A stretch of 64,000 nt of DNA from Arcticibacter svalbardensis MN12-7 (GCF_000403135.1 NZ_AQPN01000043.1:1-64000), one strand, 5' to 3'. Positions 1-9,768 are shown, numbered from the stretch's first letter. The notes: generated by a model from the letters alone, not told the origin. Numbers and translations are program-made.

Positions 1-54
1 ATGAATGTTATTTAGATTGATAAACCTTATTTAGTCAAGCATAAAACTGCTCAA

Positions 55-2007
55 CTAATTATTATCGTACTTTATTCGGGTAAGATCTACCGTATCTGTC
101 GTGGTTACTATCAAAGGAACCTGCTCTACGGTAACGAAACTTAGATCTAAGCCAAAACCTTTCTCTTCAGAAAGACCAAGACGTTTGAGTATAAAGTAAT
201 AAGCCATGGTGAGTCTTTCAACCAAACTTAGTTTATTAGAGCGGGAAAGAACTTTTTCCAGCACCACAAATCTAAAGTCACCTACAATATGATGCTTATT
301 AAGTGATGGGTATTTACTGGTGATGTCAATTTCGCCGTTTTTAACCAGCTCCTCTACCACTAACCTAAAAAGTACGTTGATACGTTGCTCAATGCGGAAA
401 CCAAGTTTAAAATCTATTCTGATTAGTTTCTGAGGAATTAAAAAATCAACTTTATACTCTAGTGTATAAGGCTCATCCGTAACATCAACATGTACTAACC
501 AGTATACGTCGGCACGCTTAGGCTGTTTCTGAAGTATAGAGTACATGATCTTTGCTTCAATCTCAGATTTAAAGTTTGCACTTGTAAGGTAAATTAGCTG
601 CGATGCATATTTAGGAATACTGGTATCTTCACTTAAATCATTGATGATGGTATAATAATCTTCCACCTCTACAAATTTCACATAGCGGTTCTTAATCCTT
701 CGGGCAGCGGACCATGACCACATGACCGAGAATATAATCACAGAAAGCATGATTGTAAACCAACCACCATGAAAGAACTTGGCCATATTACCAATTAGGA
801 ATACTAGCTCAAGCACTCCATATACGACAGCAAAGGTTAAGATCGCATATAGAGGAAATCTTTTTCGCTGAAGGTATACCGTAACCAGAATGGAAGTCAT
901 AATAAAGGTAACTGTTATAGCAAGACCATAAGCACCTTCCATTGCTTCCGATCTTTTAAACAAAAGGATAACCACAATACAGCCTGCCCATAAAATCCAG
1001 TTCATAGAAGGAACATATAATTGTCCTTTTTGATCAGAAGGGTAATTGATTTTAACCTTCGGCCATAGATTAAGTCGTACTGCTTCAGAAATTAAGGTAA
1101 AAGAGCCGGTAATCATGGCCTGACTGGCAATCACGGCTGCAAGTGTTGCAATGGCGATACCATAAGGGAGAAACCATTCGGGCATGATCAGGAAAAAGGG
1201 ATTGTTACCAATACCCAGTGTTGCACCCTGATGTTGCCATAACCAAGCGCCCTGACCAAAATAATTGAGCAGTAAACAGGTCTTTACAAACATCCAGCTG
1301 ATGCGGATGTTATCACGTCCACAATGGCCTAAGTCAGAATATAACGCTTCAGCCCCAGTAGTACACAGGAATACAGCACCTATAATAAGTAAGGCAGCGG
1401 GGTTGCCGTATAAAATATGCCATGCATAGTAGGGATTAACCGCCTTTAATATAAAGGGACTTTCAAAAACATAAGCAGCTCCAACAACAGCCATTGTTCC
1501 AAACCATATAGACATCATGGGTCCGAATGCTTTCCCTAAATGAGAAGTACCAAATTGCTGGATCACAAAGAGCAGTGAAATGATGATAATGACGATGGGA
1601 ACCGTTGGGAGATCTTTAGAAAATATTTGGAGTCCTTCGATAGCAGATGATATGGTGATTGGTGGAGTGATCATCCCATCGGCTAAAAGAGAGGCGCCTC
1701 CGATCATAGCGGGAAAAACCAGCCATTTTGCCCTTCTTTTTACGAGGGAGTACAAAGCAAAAATACCTCCTTCACCCCTGTTATCAGCACGGAGTGTAAT
1801 AATCACATACTTAATGGTAGTTTGAAGGGTAAGCGTCCAGAAAATACAGGAAAGTCCCCCCAAAATAAGGTCTGTTGTTATAATACGATCGCCTATAATT
1901 GCTTTAAAAACGTATAAGGGAGAGGTTCCGATATCGCCGTATATAATACCTAAGCTGATTAATAATCCTGCAGCTGTAAGTTTGTTTAAATCTTTGTGAT
2001 TTGCCAC
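55..2007 (-). CDS. kup: Kup-family potassium uptake protein
   Basis: This is a 650-residue inner-membrane K+ transporter of the KUP/HAK/KT family, which takes up potassium, probably by proton symport. The family signature GDIGTSPLY lies at residues 24-32. About twelve hydrophobic segments fill the first 440 residues, and the remaining 200 form a soluble cytoplasmic domain, as in E. coli Kup (about 620 residues). The gene stands alone. Its ATG is preceded by a good Bacteroidota promoter, so the start is well placed. It is transcribed divergently from the T9SS cargo gene. I see no disruption. The family assignment is firm; the transport mechanism is inferred from the family. Confidence 0.95.
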   Translation of the reverse strand: MANHKDLNKLTAAGLLISLGIIYGDIGTSPLYVFKAIIGDRIITTDLILGGLSCIFWTLTLQTTIKYVIITLRADNRGEGGIFALYSLVKRRAKWLVFPAMIGGASLLADGMITPPITISSAIEGLQIFSKDLPTVPIVIIIISLLFVIQQFGTSHLGKAFGPMMSIWFGTMAVVGAAYVFESPFILKAVNPYYAWHILYGNPAALLIIGAVFLCTTGAEALYSDLGHCGRDNIRISWMFVKTCLLLNYFGQGAWLWQHQGATLGIGNNPFFLIMPEWFLPYGIAIATLAAVIASQAMITGSFTLISEAVRLNLWPKVKINYPSDQKGQLYVPSMNWILWAGCIVVILLFKRSEAMEGAYGLAITVTFIMTSILVTVYLQRKRFPLYAILTFAVVYGVLELVFLIGNMAKFFHGGWFTIMLSVIIFSVMWSWSAARRIKNRYVKFVEVEDYYTIINDLSEDTSIPKYASQLIYLTSANFKSEIEAKIMYSILQKQPKRADVYWLVHVDVTDEPYTLEYKVDFLIPQKLIRIDFKLGFRIEQRINVLFRLVVEELVKNGEIDITSKYPSLNKHHIVGDFRFVVLEKVLSRSNKLSLVERLTMAYYFILKRLGLSEEKGFGLDLSFVTVEQVPLIVTTTDTVDLTRIKYDNN

Positions 2008-2030
2008 TTTACTTGTTTAAAAGACGGATG

Positions 2031-2061
2031 CAAAAGTAAGTTATGAAATCCATTTAAACAA
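2031..2061 (-). promoter_or_regulatory. Promoter of kup
   Basis: On the minus strand TTG (2061-2059), a 20-nt spacer and TACTTTTG (2038-2031) match the Bacteroidota housekeeping consensus TTTG-N19-21-TAnnTTTG. Transcription would start near 2025, leaving a leader of under 20 nt before the ATG at 2007. Confidence 0.65.
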
Positions 2062-2190
2062 TGACCATTTTTAATAGATTATTTCGTAAATTACAAAAGA
2101 AAATCAAGAGGTTTGTTAAATTTTGTTAAATAAGATTTCGTTTTAGTTTAATATCTATTAAATCATTAGTTTTGTTAAAGCATTTAGAAT

Positions 2191-2712
2191 ATGAAAAAAA
2201 TCTACCAAATCTCTATACTGTTTTACTTTACTTTACTGGGCGTCAACGCTTTCGGTACTAGTAAATTCCTTTTAAGTAAGGCGGATGCTTCCGATTCTAC
2301 CAAGAGAATACAGCAAAAAGGTGCCTCTCATATAACAGATACGCGCCCAAACAGACCCTCGAAGGCTGATGTTAGGTTAAATATCACTCCATTTAAGCCT
2401 TTGGCATCCCGTCCTGTTGGCTCTTCATCTAAGGCTGCTTCAGATTTTAAAGTCTTGAATAATGTTAAAGTATATCCTAATCCTGCGGAAGATCAGATTA
2501 CCATTTCTTATACATTAACAAAAGAATCGACTGTTACGATCAAGATTATGGATGTTTTAGGGAATGAAATTGCAACTCTTTTATCCCAGCGTCTCCCATC
2601 AGGTGAACAGAATAACAGCTTTAACATCGCATCGCGTTTAAACAGTGGATATTATTTCATCCGTTTATTAGCGGGTAATGAAACAGTTATCAAGCGAATC
2701 TCTATTTTGTAA
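2191..2712 (+). CDS. Secreted protein with T9SS type A C-terminal sorting domain
   Basis: This 173-residue exported protein has an N-terminal signal peptide (MKKIYQISILFYF through about residue 20). A low-complexity linker rich in Ser, Lys and Pro follows, to about residue 90. The last 80 residues form a Por secretion system C-terminal domain: VYPNPAEDQITISYTL, then LNSGYYFIRL and a final KRISIL. Type IX secretion substrates are carried across the outer membrane by this domain, which is usually removed during anchoring. Unusually, nothing recognisable sits between the signal peptide and the sorting domain, so this is either a minimal cargo or a remnant of a larger one. It is monocistronic. 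The sorting domain is clear; the function of the mature part is unknown. Confidence 0.85.
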   Translation: MKKIYQISILFYFTLLGVNAFGTSKFLLSKADASDSTKRIQQKGASHITDTRPNRPSKADVRLNITPFKPLASRPVGSSSKAASDFKVLNNVKVYPNPAEDQITISYTLTKESTVTIKIMDVLGNEIATLLSQRLPSGEQNNSFNIASRLNSGYYFIRLLAGNETVIKRISIL

Positions 2713-2821
2713 ACAATCCTGTATAGAGAGCTTGCCCTAATTATTTAAATTCGATGATCGACTCATTCCATGTAGTGAGCGAAATTTTCTTGTTTAATTT
2801 TTTAAAAAATAAATCAGACAC

Positions 2822-3433
2822 ATGAAGATCATTGCTATAGGTAGGAATTATGCTGAACATGCTAAAGAACTAAATAATCCGGTACCCGGAGTTCCTGTTA
2901 TCTTCATGAAGCCGGAAACGGCCGTTCTGAAAGATAATCTACCTTTCTACTATCCTGAATTTTCAACAGATATCCATCATGAGATTGAAATTGTTCTAAA
3001 GATCTGCAAGGAAGGAAAGTATATTTCCGAGAAATTTGCAGGGAACTACTATGATGAAATAGGTCTTGGAGTTGATTTTACAGCCCGGGATATTCAAACT
3101 ATACATAAGGAAAAAGGTTTACCATGGGAACTGGCTAAGGCGTTTGATAACTCTGCCCCTATCAGTGCTTTTAAGTCCAAGGAGTCTTTTCAGGATATTT
3201 ACAATCTGAACTTCAGTTTAAATATAAATGAAGAAACAGTGCAAATGGGCAACACAAAGGACCTGTTATTTTCGTTTGAAAAGATAATTGCATTTGTTTC
3301 ACAGTACATCACCCTAAAAAAAGGGGATCTTATTTTTACCGGAACACCAAAGGGTGTCGGTAAAATAAATGTAGGAGATCGGCTTCAGGGATTTATAGAA
3401 AAAGAAAAGCTTTTTGATTTTGAGATTAAATAA
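2822..3433 (+). CDS. Fumarylacetoacetate hydrolase family protein
   Basis: The 203-residue protein is a single-domain FAH-fold enzyme of the acylpyruvase/oxaloacetate decarboxylase type. It begins with IAIGRNYAEHAKEL and carries the divalent-metal ligand pattern HHEIEIVL near residues 53-60. It also has GVDFTARDIQ near 84-93 and the family C-terminal motif LIFTGTPKGVG. Such enzymes cleave C-C bonds in beta-diketo or acylpyruvate substrates in the cytoplasm, using Mg2+ or Mn2+. The exact substrate cannot be read from sequence. Its stop lies 20 nt inside the following M23 peptidase gene, so the two are probably translationally coupled. Confidence 0.9.
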   Translation: MKIIAIGRNYAEHAKELNNPVPGVPVIFMKPETAVLKDNLPFYYPEFSTDIHHEIEIVLKICKEGKYISEKFAGNYYDEIGLGVDFTARDIQTIHKEKGLPWELAKAFDNSAPISAFKSKESFQDIYNLNFSLNINEETVQMGNTKDLLFSFEKIIAFVSQYITLKKGDLIFTGTPKGVGKINVGDRLQGFIEKEKLFDFEIK

Positions 3434-5135
3434 TTTTCGCACCGTAATTTTAGGTACACTTTTACACATTTTTAGTTACCCCCTTTTAGCACAGGTCTCT
3501 CCCGAGTTATTTCCTGCTACAGATTTCAGATTGCCTCTTGATATTAAACCAGCTTTAGCTGGTTCATTTGGGGAAATAAGAAGCACTCATTTTCATTCTG
3601 GTACTGATTTCAGGACCAATCAAAGAGAGGGCTACCCCGTTTATGCTGTCTCTGACGGTTATGTATCTCGTTTAAAGGTTCAGATTGGAGGATTTGGAAA
3701 CGCAGTTTATCTTACCCACCCCAATGGCTATACAACTGTGTACGCACATTTACAACGTTTTAATACCGCTATTACGCGTGTTATTACAGCTCGTCAATAT
3801 AGAACCCGTTCTTTTGCAGTAGACATCCCTCTTCTAGCAATTGAAATTCCAGTTAAAAAGGGAGATATCATCGCATGGTCGGGAAATACAGGTGGGTCTG
3901 CAGGGCCACATCTTCATTTTGAGGTGAGGGATAGCAGAACGGAGGATATTGTTAATCCAGCTTTATTGGGCATCACTCTTCCAGATAACATAAAGCCTAC
4001 AATCAGTGGTTTCTATATGTACCGGCTAAATGGATTGCCATTCAATGAAAGTACGGTTAGACAATCTTTTGAGTTGATAGGAAGTAATGGAAATTATAAA
4101 CTAAATAAGTCCCCAATAATTAATTTTAGTGGTGATATTGGATTTGGAATCAGTGCATATGATCTTCAGCCAGCGGGTAATAAAAATGGCGTTTATTCTA
4201 TTGAACTTCAATTGGATAAGGCTACGATTTATGAGTCGGAATTAAATCAGTTTTCTTTTTATACCAGTGGTGCGGTATCCTCCCACATGGATTATCCTTA
4301 TTACAAACGATCAAACAGAACAGTGATCAAGAGTTTTGTGGAGCCTGGTAATCCTTTAAAGATTTACAAAAATTTGGTAAACAGAGGGGTGATCAATATA
4401 ACCGATGATAAAATCCATGAGTTGAGGTATATTGTAAAAGATGTGAAGGGAAATACGAGTATTCTGGACTTTAGAATCCGTTATAACGCAAAATCAGTGA
4501 TTACCTCTTCTTATCCTGAGGGGCTGAAAAAGTTTAGCTATAACCAGGCAAATGAATACGCCACCAGTGATTTTATTATTAAAGTGCCTGCAGGAGCTTT
4601 ATACAGTGATCTTAATTTCAGGTATAGTAAGGGGCCAAAGAAAGGCTACTCGGCAATTCATCGTGTGCATACCTCTTTGATTCCTATTGATGGCAGTTAT
4701 AATCTTTGGATCAAAGCGGACTCTTCACTCCCTGTTCAGCTGCAAAGCAAAGCTTTAATTGTAAATGAAAGAGGTAGATCAGTGGGCGGTACTTATGAAA
4801 ATGGCTATGTAAAAACCAGTTCAGGAGCGTTTGGAGAATTTAATGTAAGTGTGGATACCACAGCGCCTGTCATTCGGTCAATAAATGTAAAAGACGGAAT
4901 GTCGGTTTCCGGTATTCCTGTTTTGAGGTTTAGAATTTCTGATAATTTATCGGGGATCAGCAGCTTTAGTGCTACTATTGATGGACAATGGGTTTTAACA
5001 GAATATGATCCGCGGAATGGCTCTGCATGGCATACTTTGGATAAATCATTGGCATCAGGAAAACATCATCTTCAATTTTCAGTTACTGATGTAAAGGGAA
5101 ATTCTAAAACCTTTAACGCAATATTTTATAAATAA
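3414..5135 (+). CDS. M23 family metallopeptidase, exported
   Basis: The protein (573 residues) has a signal peptide ending near SYPLLAQ (residues 21-27). A LytM/M23 zinc peptidase domain follows, with ligands H61 and D65 in HSGTD and the HLH motif at 166-168. These peptidases cut peptide cross-links in peptidoglycan. The remaining 400 residues are beta-rich and probably periplasmic; they include an Ig-like segment (DTTAPVIRSINV...GISSFSATIDG) near 480-530. No ATG is available at the N terminus. The frame opens at TTG (3414), or at the TTG two codons later, inside the end of the FAH gene. The intact signal peptide supports this unusual start. bcp follows after 4 nt, so the run looks like one operon. 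Confidence 0.88.
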   Translation: MILRLNNFRTVILGTLLHIFSYPLLAQVSPELFPATDFRLPLDIKPALAGSFGEIRSTHFHSGTDFRTNQREGYPVYAVSDGYVSRLKVQIGGFGNAVYLTHPNGYTTVYAHLQRFNTAITRVITARQYRTRSFAVDIPLLAIEIPVKKGDIIAWSGNTGGSAGPHLHFEVRDSRTEDIVNPALLGITLPDNIKPTISGFYMYRLNGLPFNESTVRQSFELIGSNGNYKLNKSPIINFSGDIGFGISAYDLQPAGNKNGVYSIELQLDKATIYESELNQFSFYTSGAVSSHMDYPYYKRSNRTVIKSFVEPGNPLKIYKNLVNRGVINITDDKIHELRYIVKDVKGNTSILDFRIRYNAKSVITSSYPEGLKKFSYNQANEYATSDFIIKVPAGALYSDLNFRYSKGPKKGYSAIHRVHTSLIPIDGSYNLWIKADSSLPVQLQSKALIVNERGRSVGGTYENGYVKTSSGAFGEFNVSVDTTAPVIRSINVKDGMSVSGIPVLRFRISDNLSGISSFSATIDGQWVLTEYDPRNGSAWHTLDKSLASGKHHLQFSVTDVKGNSKTFNAIFYK

Positions 5136-5139
5136 AAAA

Positions 5140-5607
5140 ATGGCAGAGTTAAAAGAAGGAGATTCAGCTCCACAGTTTACAGCAAAGGATCAACATGGCA
5201 AGACTATCTCGCTAAGTGATTATGTAGGTAAAAATGTGATACTTTACTTTTATCCTAAAGATGACACCCCGGGTTGTACTGCTGAAGCATGTAATTTCAG
5301 GGATAATTATCATCGCTTACAGCAACAAGGTTATGTTGTATTGGGAGTGAGTACAGATGACGAAACTTCACACCAGAAATTTATATCTAAATATGAATTG
5401 CCTTTTACGCTGATTTCTGATGATAAAAAAGAGATTGTAGAAGCTTACGGGGTATGGGTGGAGAAAAACATGTATGGCCAAAAGTATATGGGCACTGCAA
5501 GAAAGACCTTTGTTATTGATGCTGATCAAAAGATCAATAAAATCATTACGAAGGTTGATACAGCGAATTCCTCTCAACAGGTTCTTGATTTATTAGCTAA
5601 AGATTAA
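5140..5607 (+). CDS. bcp: Thioredoxin-dependent thiol peroxidase (Bcp/PrxQ)
   Basis: This 155-residue peroxiredoxin reduces hydrogen peroxide and organic hydroperoxides in the cytoplasm, using thioredoxin. The PrxQ motif PGCTAEAC supplies the peroxidatic Cys46 and a likely resolving Cys51, preceded by YFYPKDDT. Length and architecture are typical of the family, and the protein is complete. It begins 4 nt after the M23 gene, so it is probably cotranscribed with it. The assignment is firm. Confidence 0.95.
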   Translation: MAELKEGDSAPQFTAKDQHGKTISLSDYVGKNVILYFYPKDDTPGCTAEACNFRDNYHRLQQQGYVVLGVSTDDETSHQKFISKYELPFTLISDDKKEIVEAYGVWVEKNMYGQKYMGTARKTFVIDADQKINKIITKVDTANSSQQVLDLLAKD

Positions 5608-5683
5608 TAAATTGTCTTTATTTAGTAAAAATTTTAGTTGATATCTGAGTGCTATTTCATACTTTAGGCGCTTTGAAATAAAT

Positions 5684-6529
5684 ATGAAACCAGATATTGA
5701 AAAATTAACTGACATTGCGACTCAGGTTCGTCGGGATATTGTAAGAATGGTACATCAGTGCCAGTCAGGTCACCCCGGCGGTTCTTTAGGTTGTGCAGAT
5801 TATTTTACAGCCCTTTATTTTCATGTATTAAAGCATAATCCAGACTTTAATATGGATGGAACGGGCGAAGATCTTTTCTTTCTTTCCAATGGACACATTT
5901 CTGCAGCATGGTATAGTGTGCTTGCCCGTTCGGGATACTTTGAAATTAAAGAACTTTCTACTTTCCGCAAAATAAATTCACGTGTTCAGGGTCATCCTGC
6001 AACGCATGATCATCTTCCGGGAATTCGTGTTGCTTCCGGTTCTCTTGGACAGGGTTTATCTGTTGCTATCGGTGCAGCGCTTGCTAAAAAACTTAATGGC
6101 GACGATCGGTTAGTTTACACCCTTCATGGTGATGGTGAACTACAGGAAGGTCAGATTTGGGAAGCTGCCTTATTTGCTCCTCATAACAAGGTTGACAATT
6201 TAATTTCTACCATTGACGTAAATGGCCAGCAAATAGATGGTCCTACGGATAGAGTACTTTCTTTGGGAAATTTACACGCTAAGTGGGAAGCTTTTGGTTG
6301 GGATGTTCTGGAAACAAATGGAAATGACATGGAAGCACTAGTTGCTACCCTTGATTTGGCTAAAAGCAGAGCATTTAAAGGTAAACCAATTATGATCCTG
6401 ATGCATACTAATATGGGTCACGGTGTGGACTTCATGATGGGTTCTCATAAATGGCATGGTGTTGCACCTAATGATGAACAGTTAGCCGCAGCGCTTGCTC
6501 AACTTACATGTTCTACCCAAGACTATTAG
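5684..6529 (+). CDS. Transketolase, N-terminal subunit
   Basis: The 281-residue protein corresponds to the thiamine-diphosphate-binding half of transketolase. It carries QSGHPGGSLGCADY near residue 27 and the ThDP/metal motif HGDGELQEGQIWEA near 149-162. With the next gene it should form a two-gene transketolase that moves two-carbon units between sugar phosphates in the non-oxidative pentose phosphate pathway. Split transketolases are common in Bacteroidota and archaea. The subunit length of about 280 is normal, so this is not a frameshifted gene. The partner starts 22 nt downstream in the same operon. Confidence 0.95.
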   Translation: MKPDIEKLTDIATQVRRDIVRMVHQCQSGHPGGSLGCADYFTALYFHVLKHNPDFNMDGTGEDLFFLSNGHISAAWYSVLARSGYFEIKELSTFRKINSRVQGHPATHDHLPGIRVASGSLGQGLSVAIGAALAKKLNGDDRLVYTLHGDGELQEGQIWEAALFAPHNKVDNLISTIDVNGQQIDGPTDRVLSLGNLHAKWEAFGWDVLETNGNDMEALVATLDLAKSRAFKGKPIMILMHTNMGHGVDFMMGSHKWHGVAPNDEQLAAALAQLTCSTQDY

Positions 6530-6551
6530 TCGTTAACAAAGAGATACTTTA

Positions 6552-7511
6552 ATGAAGAAATATACTTTTACAGAAAAAAAAGACACACGGTCTGGTTTTG
6601 GTGCCGGACTTCTAGCAGCTGGTAAAAAGAATAAAAATGTGGTAGCCTTATGTGCTGACCTTGTTGGATCACTTAAAATGGAAGCTTTTATTAAGGAGTT
6701 TCCAGAAAGATTTATCCAGGTTGGTATTTCAGAAGCGAACATGATGGGTATGGCAGCAGGTTTAACTATTGGTGGAAAGATTCCTTTTACAGGAACTTTT
6801 GCTAATTTTTCTACCGGTAGGGTTTATGATCAGATTCGTCAGTCTATTGCCTATTCAGAGAAAAACGTAAAGATTTGTGCTTCACATGCTGGTTTAACTT
6901 TAGGAGAAGATGGGGCAACGCATCAGATTCTGGAAGATATAGGCATGATGAAAATGCTTCCTGGAATGACGGTTATTAATCCATGTGACTATAACCAAAC
7001 TAAAGCGGCTACAGAAGCTATAGCTGAGTTTGAAGGTCCTGTTTATCTTCGCTTTGGTCGTCCGGTTATCCCTATATTCACTGATCCTGATCAGGAATTC
7101 ATCATTGGAAAAGCATGGATGGTGAATGAAGGTAAGGATGTCAGTATTTTCGCAACCGGTCACCTGGTGTGGGAAGCGATCTTAGCTGGAGAAAAACTGG
7201 CTGAACTTGGCATCGATGCGGAGATTATCAATATCCATACGATTAAACCTCTTGACGAGGCAGCGGTATTGAAATCAGTAGCCAAAACAGGTTGTGTGGT
7301 TTCAGCTGAAGAGCATAACCGTATTGGTGGACTTGGCGATAGTATAGCGCAACTGCTTGTACGGAATAACCCTACTCCACAAGAGTATGTGGCTGTTGAT
7401 GATTCCTTTGGAGAAAGTGGTAAACCTGCTGAACTGATGGCTAAATATCATTTGGATTGCGATGCTATTGTTGCTGCAGTACAAAAGGTAATTGCTAGAA
7501 AGAAGAAGTAA
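6552..7511 (+). CDS. Transketolase, C-terminal subunit
   Basis: This 319-residue protein carries the pyrimidine-binding and C-terminal domains of transketolase. It has the ISEANMMGMAAGL segment with the conserved glutamate that activates ThDP, and the GLTLGEDGATHQ loop. The last third is a transketolase C-terminal domain (ATGHLVWEAILAG). It acts as a heteromer with the preceding subunit. The reading frame starts at its own ATG after a 22-nt spacer and is followed closely by a rho-independent terminator, which closes the operon. Confidence 0.95.
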   Translation: MKKYTFTEKKDTRSGFGAGLLAAGKKNKNVVALCADLVGSLKMEAFIKEFPERFIQVGISEANMMGMAAGLTIGGKIPFTGTFANFSTGRVYDQIRQSIAYSEKNVKICASHAGLTLGEDGATHQILEDIGMMKMLPGMTVINPCDYNQTKAATEAIAEFEGPVYLRFGRPVIPIFTDPDQEFIIGKAWMVNEGKDVSIFATGHLVWEAILAGEKLAELGIDAEIINIHTIKPLDEAAVLKSVAKTGCVVSAEEHNRIGGLGDSIAQLLVRNNPTPQEYVAVDDSFGESGKPAELMAKYHLDCDAIVAAVQKVIARKKK

Positions 7512-7530
7512 GAATTTCTATATTTTATAC

Positions 7531-7570
7531 AAAAATAGGCTGTCCTTTTGAGTAGGGATAGCCTATTTTT
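7531..7570 (+). terminator. Rho-independent terminator of the transketolase operon
   Basis: A 15-nt stem beginning AAAAATAGGCTGTCC, with one G:T pair, closes around a 10-nt loop and ends in a T-run. It lies 20 nt after the transketolase stop codon. The A-tract and T-tract make it potentially bidirectional. Confidence 0.85.
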
Positions 7571-7658
7571 GTATTTTTTTATTTAAGATTTGATTCGTTT
7601 TTTTTTGATTTGATCTAAAGAATGAGTTTAAGAAGTACACATTTTGATAATATGTTTT

Positions 7659-9677
7659 TTATGTAGGGATTTGAATATCTAATTCAATCCAGTTACCATC
7701 TTCCCGGATGATATCAATCAATTCATCCAATGCATTGTCCTTATTCACACTCTTTTTAACCACTTCTTTACCTCTATACAGGGTTATCTTACCAGGACCC
7801 ATGCCTACGTAGCCATAGTCTGCATCAGCCATCTCACCGGGTCCATTTACGATACAACCCATTATAGCGATCTTGACGCCTTTAAGGTGACTGGTTCTAC
7901 TCCTGATCATTTGGGTTGTTTCCTGAAGATCAAATAAAGTACGTCCACAACTAGGACAAGAAATGTACTCCGTTTTAGAGATCCTGGAGCGGGTTGCCTG
8001 CAGGATGACAAAAGAAGTACTCACGATGGTCTTTGCTGAAACAGTACCGGAATTAAGCCATATTCCATCGCCGAATCCATCTAGCAGCAGTGCTCCGACA
8101 TCTGTGGAAGAATACAGTTGAAAGTCAGAATCCAGCTTATCCTGTAGCTCAAGAACTTCAGACTTGGTTGTATACGATCTTTTTATAATTACAGGAGTTT
8201 GAATCCCTGCATTCTCGAGGGCAAAAAAGAACTGCCGCTGGTCTGCCATACCATGTGATTGATCGGTTGTCAACACAAAAACAAGGGTTTTATCTGTTGA
8301 TAGGATCTTGAAAACACTAAGATATTGCAGGAGGTCTTTGTTGCTTACCTGTACCAGATTTAAGTACTGATCCTTTAATTGTGCTGACTGAAAGTCATTC
8401 CATGAAGCAAACAGAGGATGCATATTCTTTTTGTCTGTAATTTTAAGCCAGGTAGAGTAATCATACAATTGTTTCAGATTTCCCGGCATATTGAATGAAG
8501 GAAGCTGATCTGCCAGGTAAACAAAATCAACAGACTGCTCTGCCATATTGAATTTATCCAGTAGCGGTGAGTACAAATAACCAGCAGCTGCAAGGATCTG
8601 TGGATCCATTAGGCTAGACTTGGATAGGTCAAGAATAACACGTGGAACCTGATGCCCACCTATAAAAGTATTGAGTTCAGTGGTTATGCGTTTGGTATAT
8701 TGATAAGGACTAAAGCCAATGGGTACCGGTATGGTAACATCTGGTTCGTCTTTAATAAGTTGAGTCCTGTGTTTATATCTATCAGCCAGGGCGATTGCTA
8801 CAGGAGCCTCCAGTTCCGGATCTTCTGTTAAAGAAACGCGGATAGTATCACCTAATCCGTCTTCCAGAAGTGTTCCTATGCCTACAGATGATTTAATTCT
8901 TCCATCCTCTCCATCACCTGCTTCTGTAACGCCCAGATGTAAGGGGTAATTCATTCCCTCTTTGTTCATGGTTTCCACTAGAAGCCTGTAAGCCTGCACC
9001 ATCACCTGAGGGTTGCTCGCCTTCATGGAGATGACAAGGTTATAATAATTCAGGCTTTCGCACATGCGCATGAATTCCATAGCCGATTCGACCATTCCTC
9101 CAGGTGTATCACCATAATAGCTCATGATGCGATCGGATAATGATCCATGATTGGTACCAATGCGCATAGCCGTACCATATTCTTTACAAACCTGAACAAG
9201 GGGAGCAAACTTTTTATAGATCCTTTCTAACTCAGCTTCGTATTCAAAGCTGGTATATTCCAATTGATCAAAGCGTTTCTTATCGGCATAGTTACCCGGG
9301 TTGATCCTTACTTTTTCAACAATCCTTGCTGCTGCTTCTGCTGCATTAGGGGTAAAATGGATATCGGCAATTAAGGGCACATTATATCCTCTTGCAAGGA
9401 GCTCTTTCTTTATCGCTGCTAGATTGAGTGCTTCTTTAATACTTGGGGCTGTAATCCGTACATATTCGCAACCTGCATCTACCATGCGGATAGTCTGCTC
9501 TACAGTACCTATAGTATCCATGGTATCGGTAGTGGTCATACTTTGAATCCGGATAGGGTTGTTAGCGCCCATTGGAATATGCCCAATCGATACTTCCCGT
9601 GTCAGGTATCTGGAGTAATCTGTTAAAGAATTGCAGTAAAGACCTTTTAAGGGTATGCTGGAAATAGAAGCGTTCAT
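7659..9677 (-). CDS. ispG: 4-hydroxy-3-methylbut-2-enyl diphosphate synthase, long form
   Basis: IspG (GcpE) converts 2-C-methylerythritol 2,4-cyclodiphosphate to HMBPP, the penultimate step of the MEP isoprenoid pathway. The 672-residue protein has an N-terminal TIM barrel (MGANNPIRIQSMTTTDTMDT near residue 36). A large insert follows at about 300-550. The C-terminal [4Fe-4S] domain has cysteines in ISCPSCGRTLFD and MGCIVNGPGEMADADYG. The insert is the known long form found in Bacteroidota, Chlamydiae and plants, compared with about 370 residues in E. coli. TACTTTTG at 9704-9697 is a probable -7 element just upstream of the ATG. The gene is complete. Confidence 0.96.
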   Translation of the reverse strand: MNASISSIPLKGLYCNSLTDYSRYLTREVSIGHIPMGANNPIRIQSMTTTDTMDTIGTVEQTIRMVDAGCEYVRITAPSIKEALNLAAIKKELLARGYNVPLIADIHFTPNAAEAAARIVEKVRINPGNYADKKRFDQLEYTSFEYEAELERIYKKFAPLVQVCKEYGTAMRIGTNHGSLSDRIMSYYGDTPGGMVESAMEFMRMCESLNYYNLVISMKASNPQVMVQAYRLLVETMNKEGMNYPLHLGVTEAGDGEDGRIKSSVGIGTLLEDGLGDTIRVSLTEDPELEAPVAIALADRYKHRTQLIKDEPDVTIPVPIGFSPYQYTKRITTELNTFIGGHQVPRVILDLSKSSLMDPQILAAAGYLYSPLLDKFNMAEQSVDFVYLADQLPSFNMPGNLKQLYDYSTWLKITDKKNMHPLFASWNDFQSAQLKDQYLNLVQVSNKDLLQYLSVFKILSTDKTLVFVLTTDQSHGMADQRQFFFALENAGIQTPVIIKRSYTTKSEVLELQDKLDSDFQLYSSTDVGALLLDGFGDGIWLNSGTVSAKTIVSTSFVILQATRSRISKTEYISCPSCGRTLFDLQETTQMIRSRTSHLKGVKIAIMGCIVNGPGEMADADYGYVGMGPGKITLYRGKEVVKKSVNKDNALDELIDIIREDGNWIELDIQIPT

Positions 9678-9768
9678 ACTTATTTAAAATCTATTACAAA
9701 AGTAATAATTAATATGTTTGAACGCTCCTGTATGTCTGAATGAGAAGGGTACAATAAAATTTACACGA

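Noticed and set aside
5684-7511. Split transketolase as a frameshifted gene
   Set aside because: The two parts have their own starts, a 22-nt spacer and normal subunit lengths; this split form is standard in Bacteroidota.
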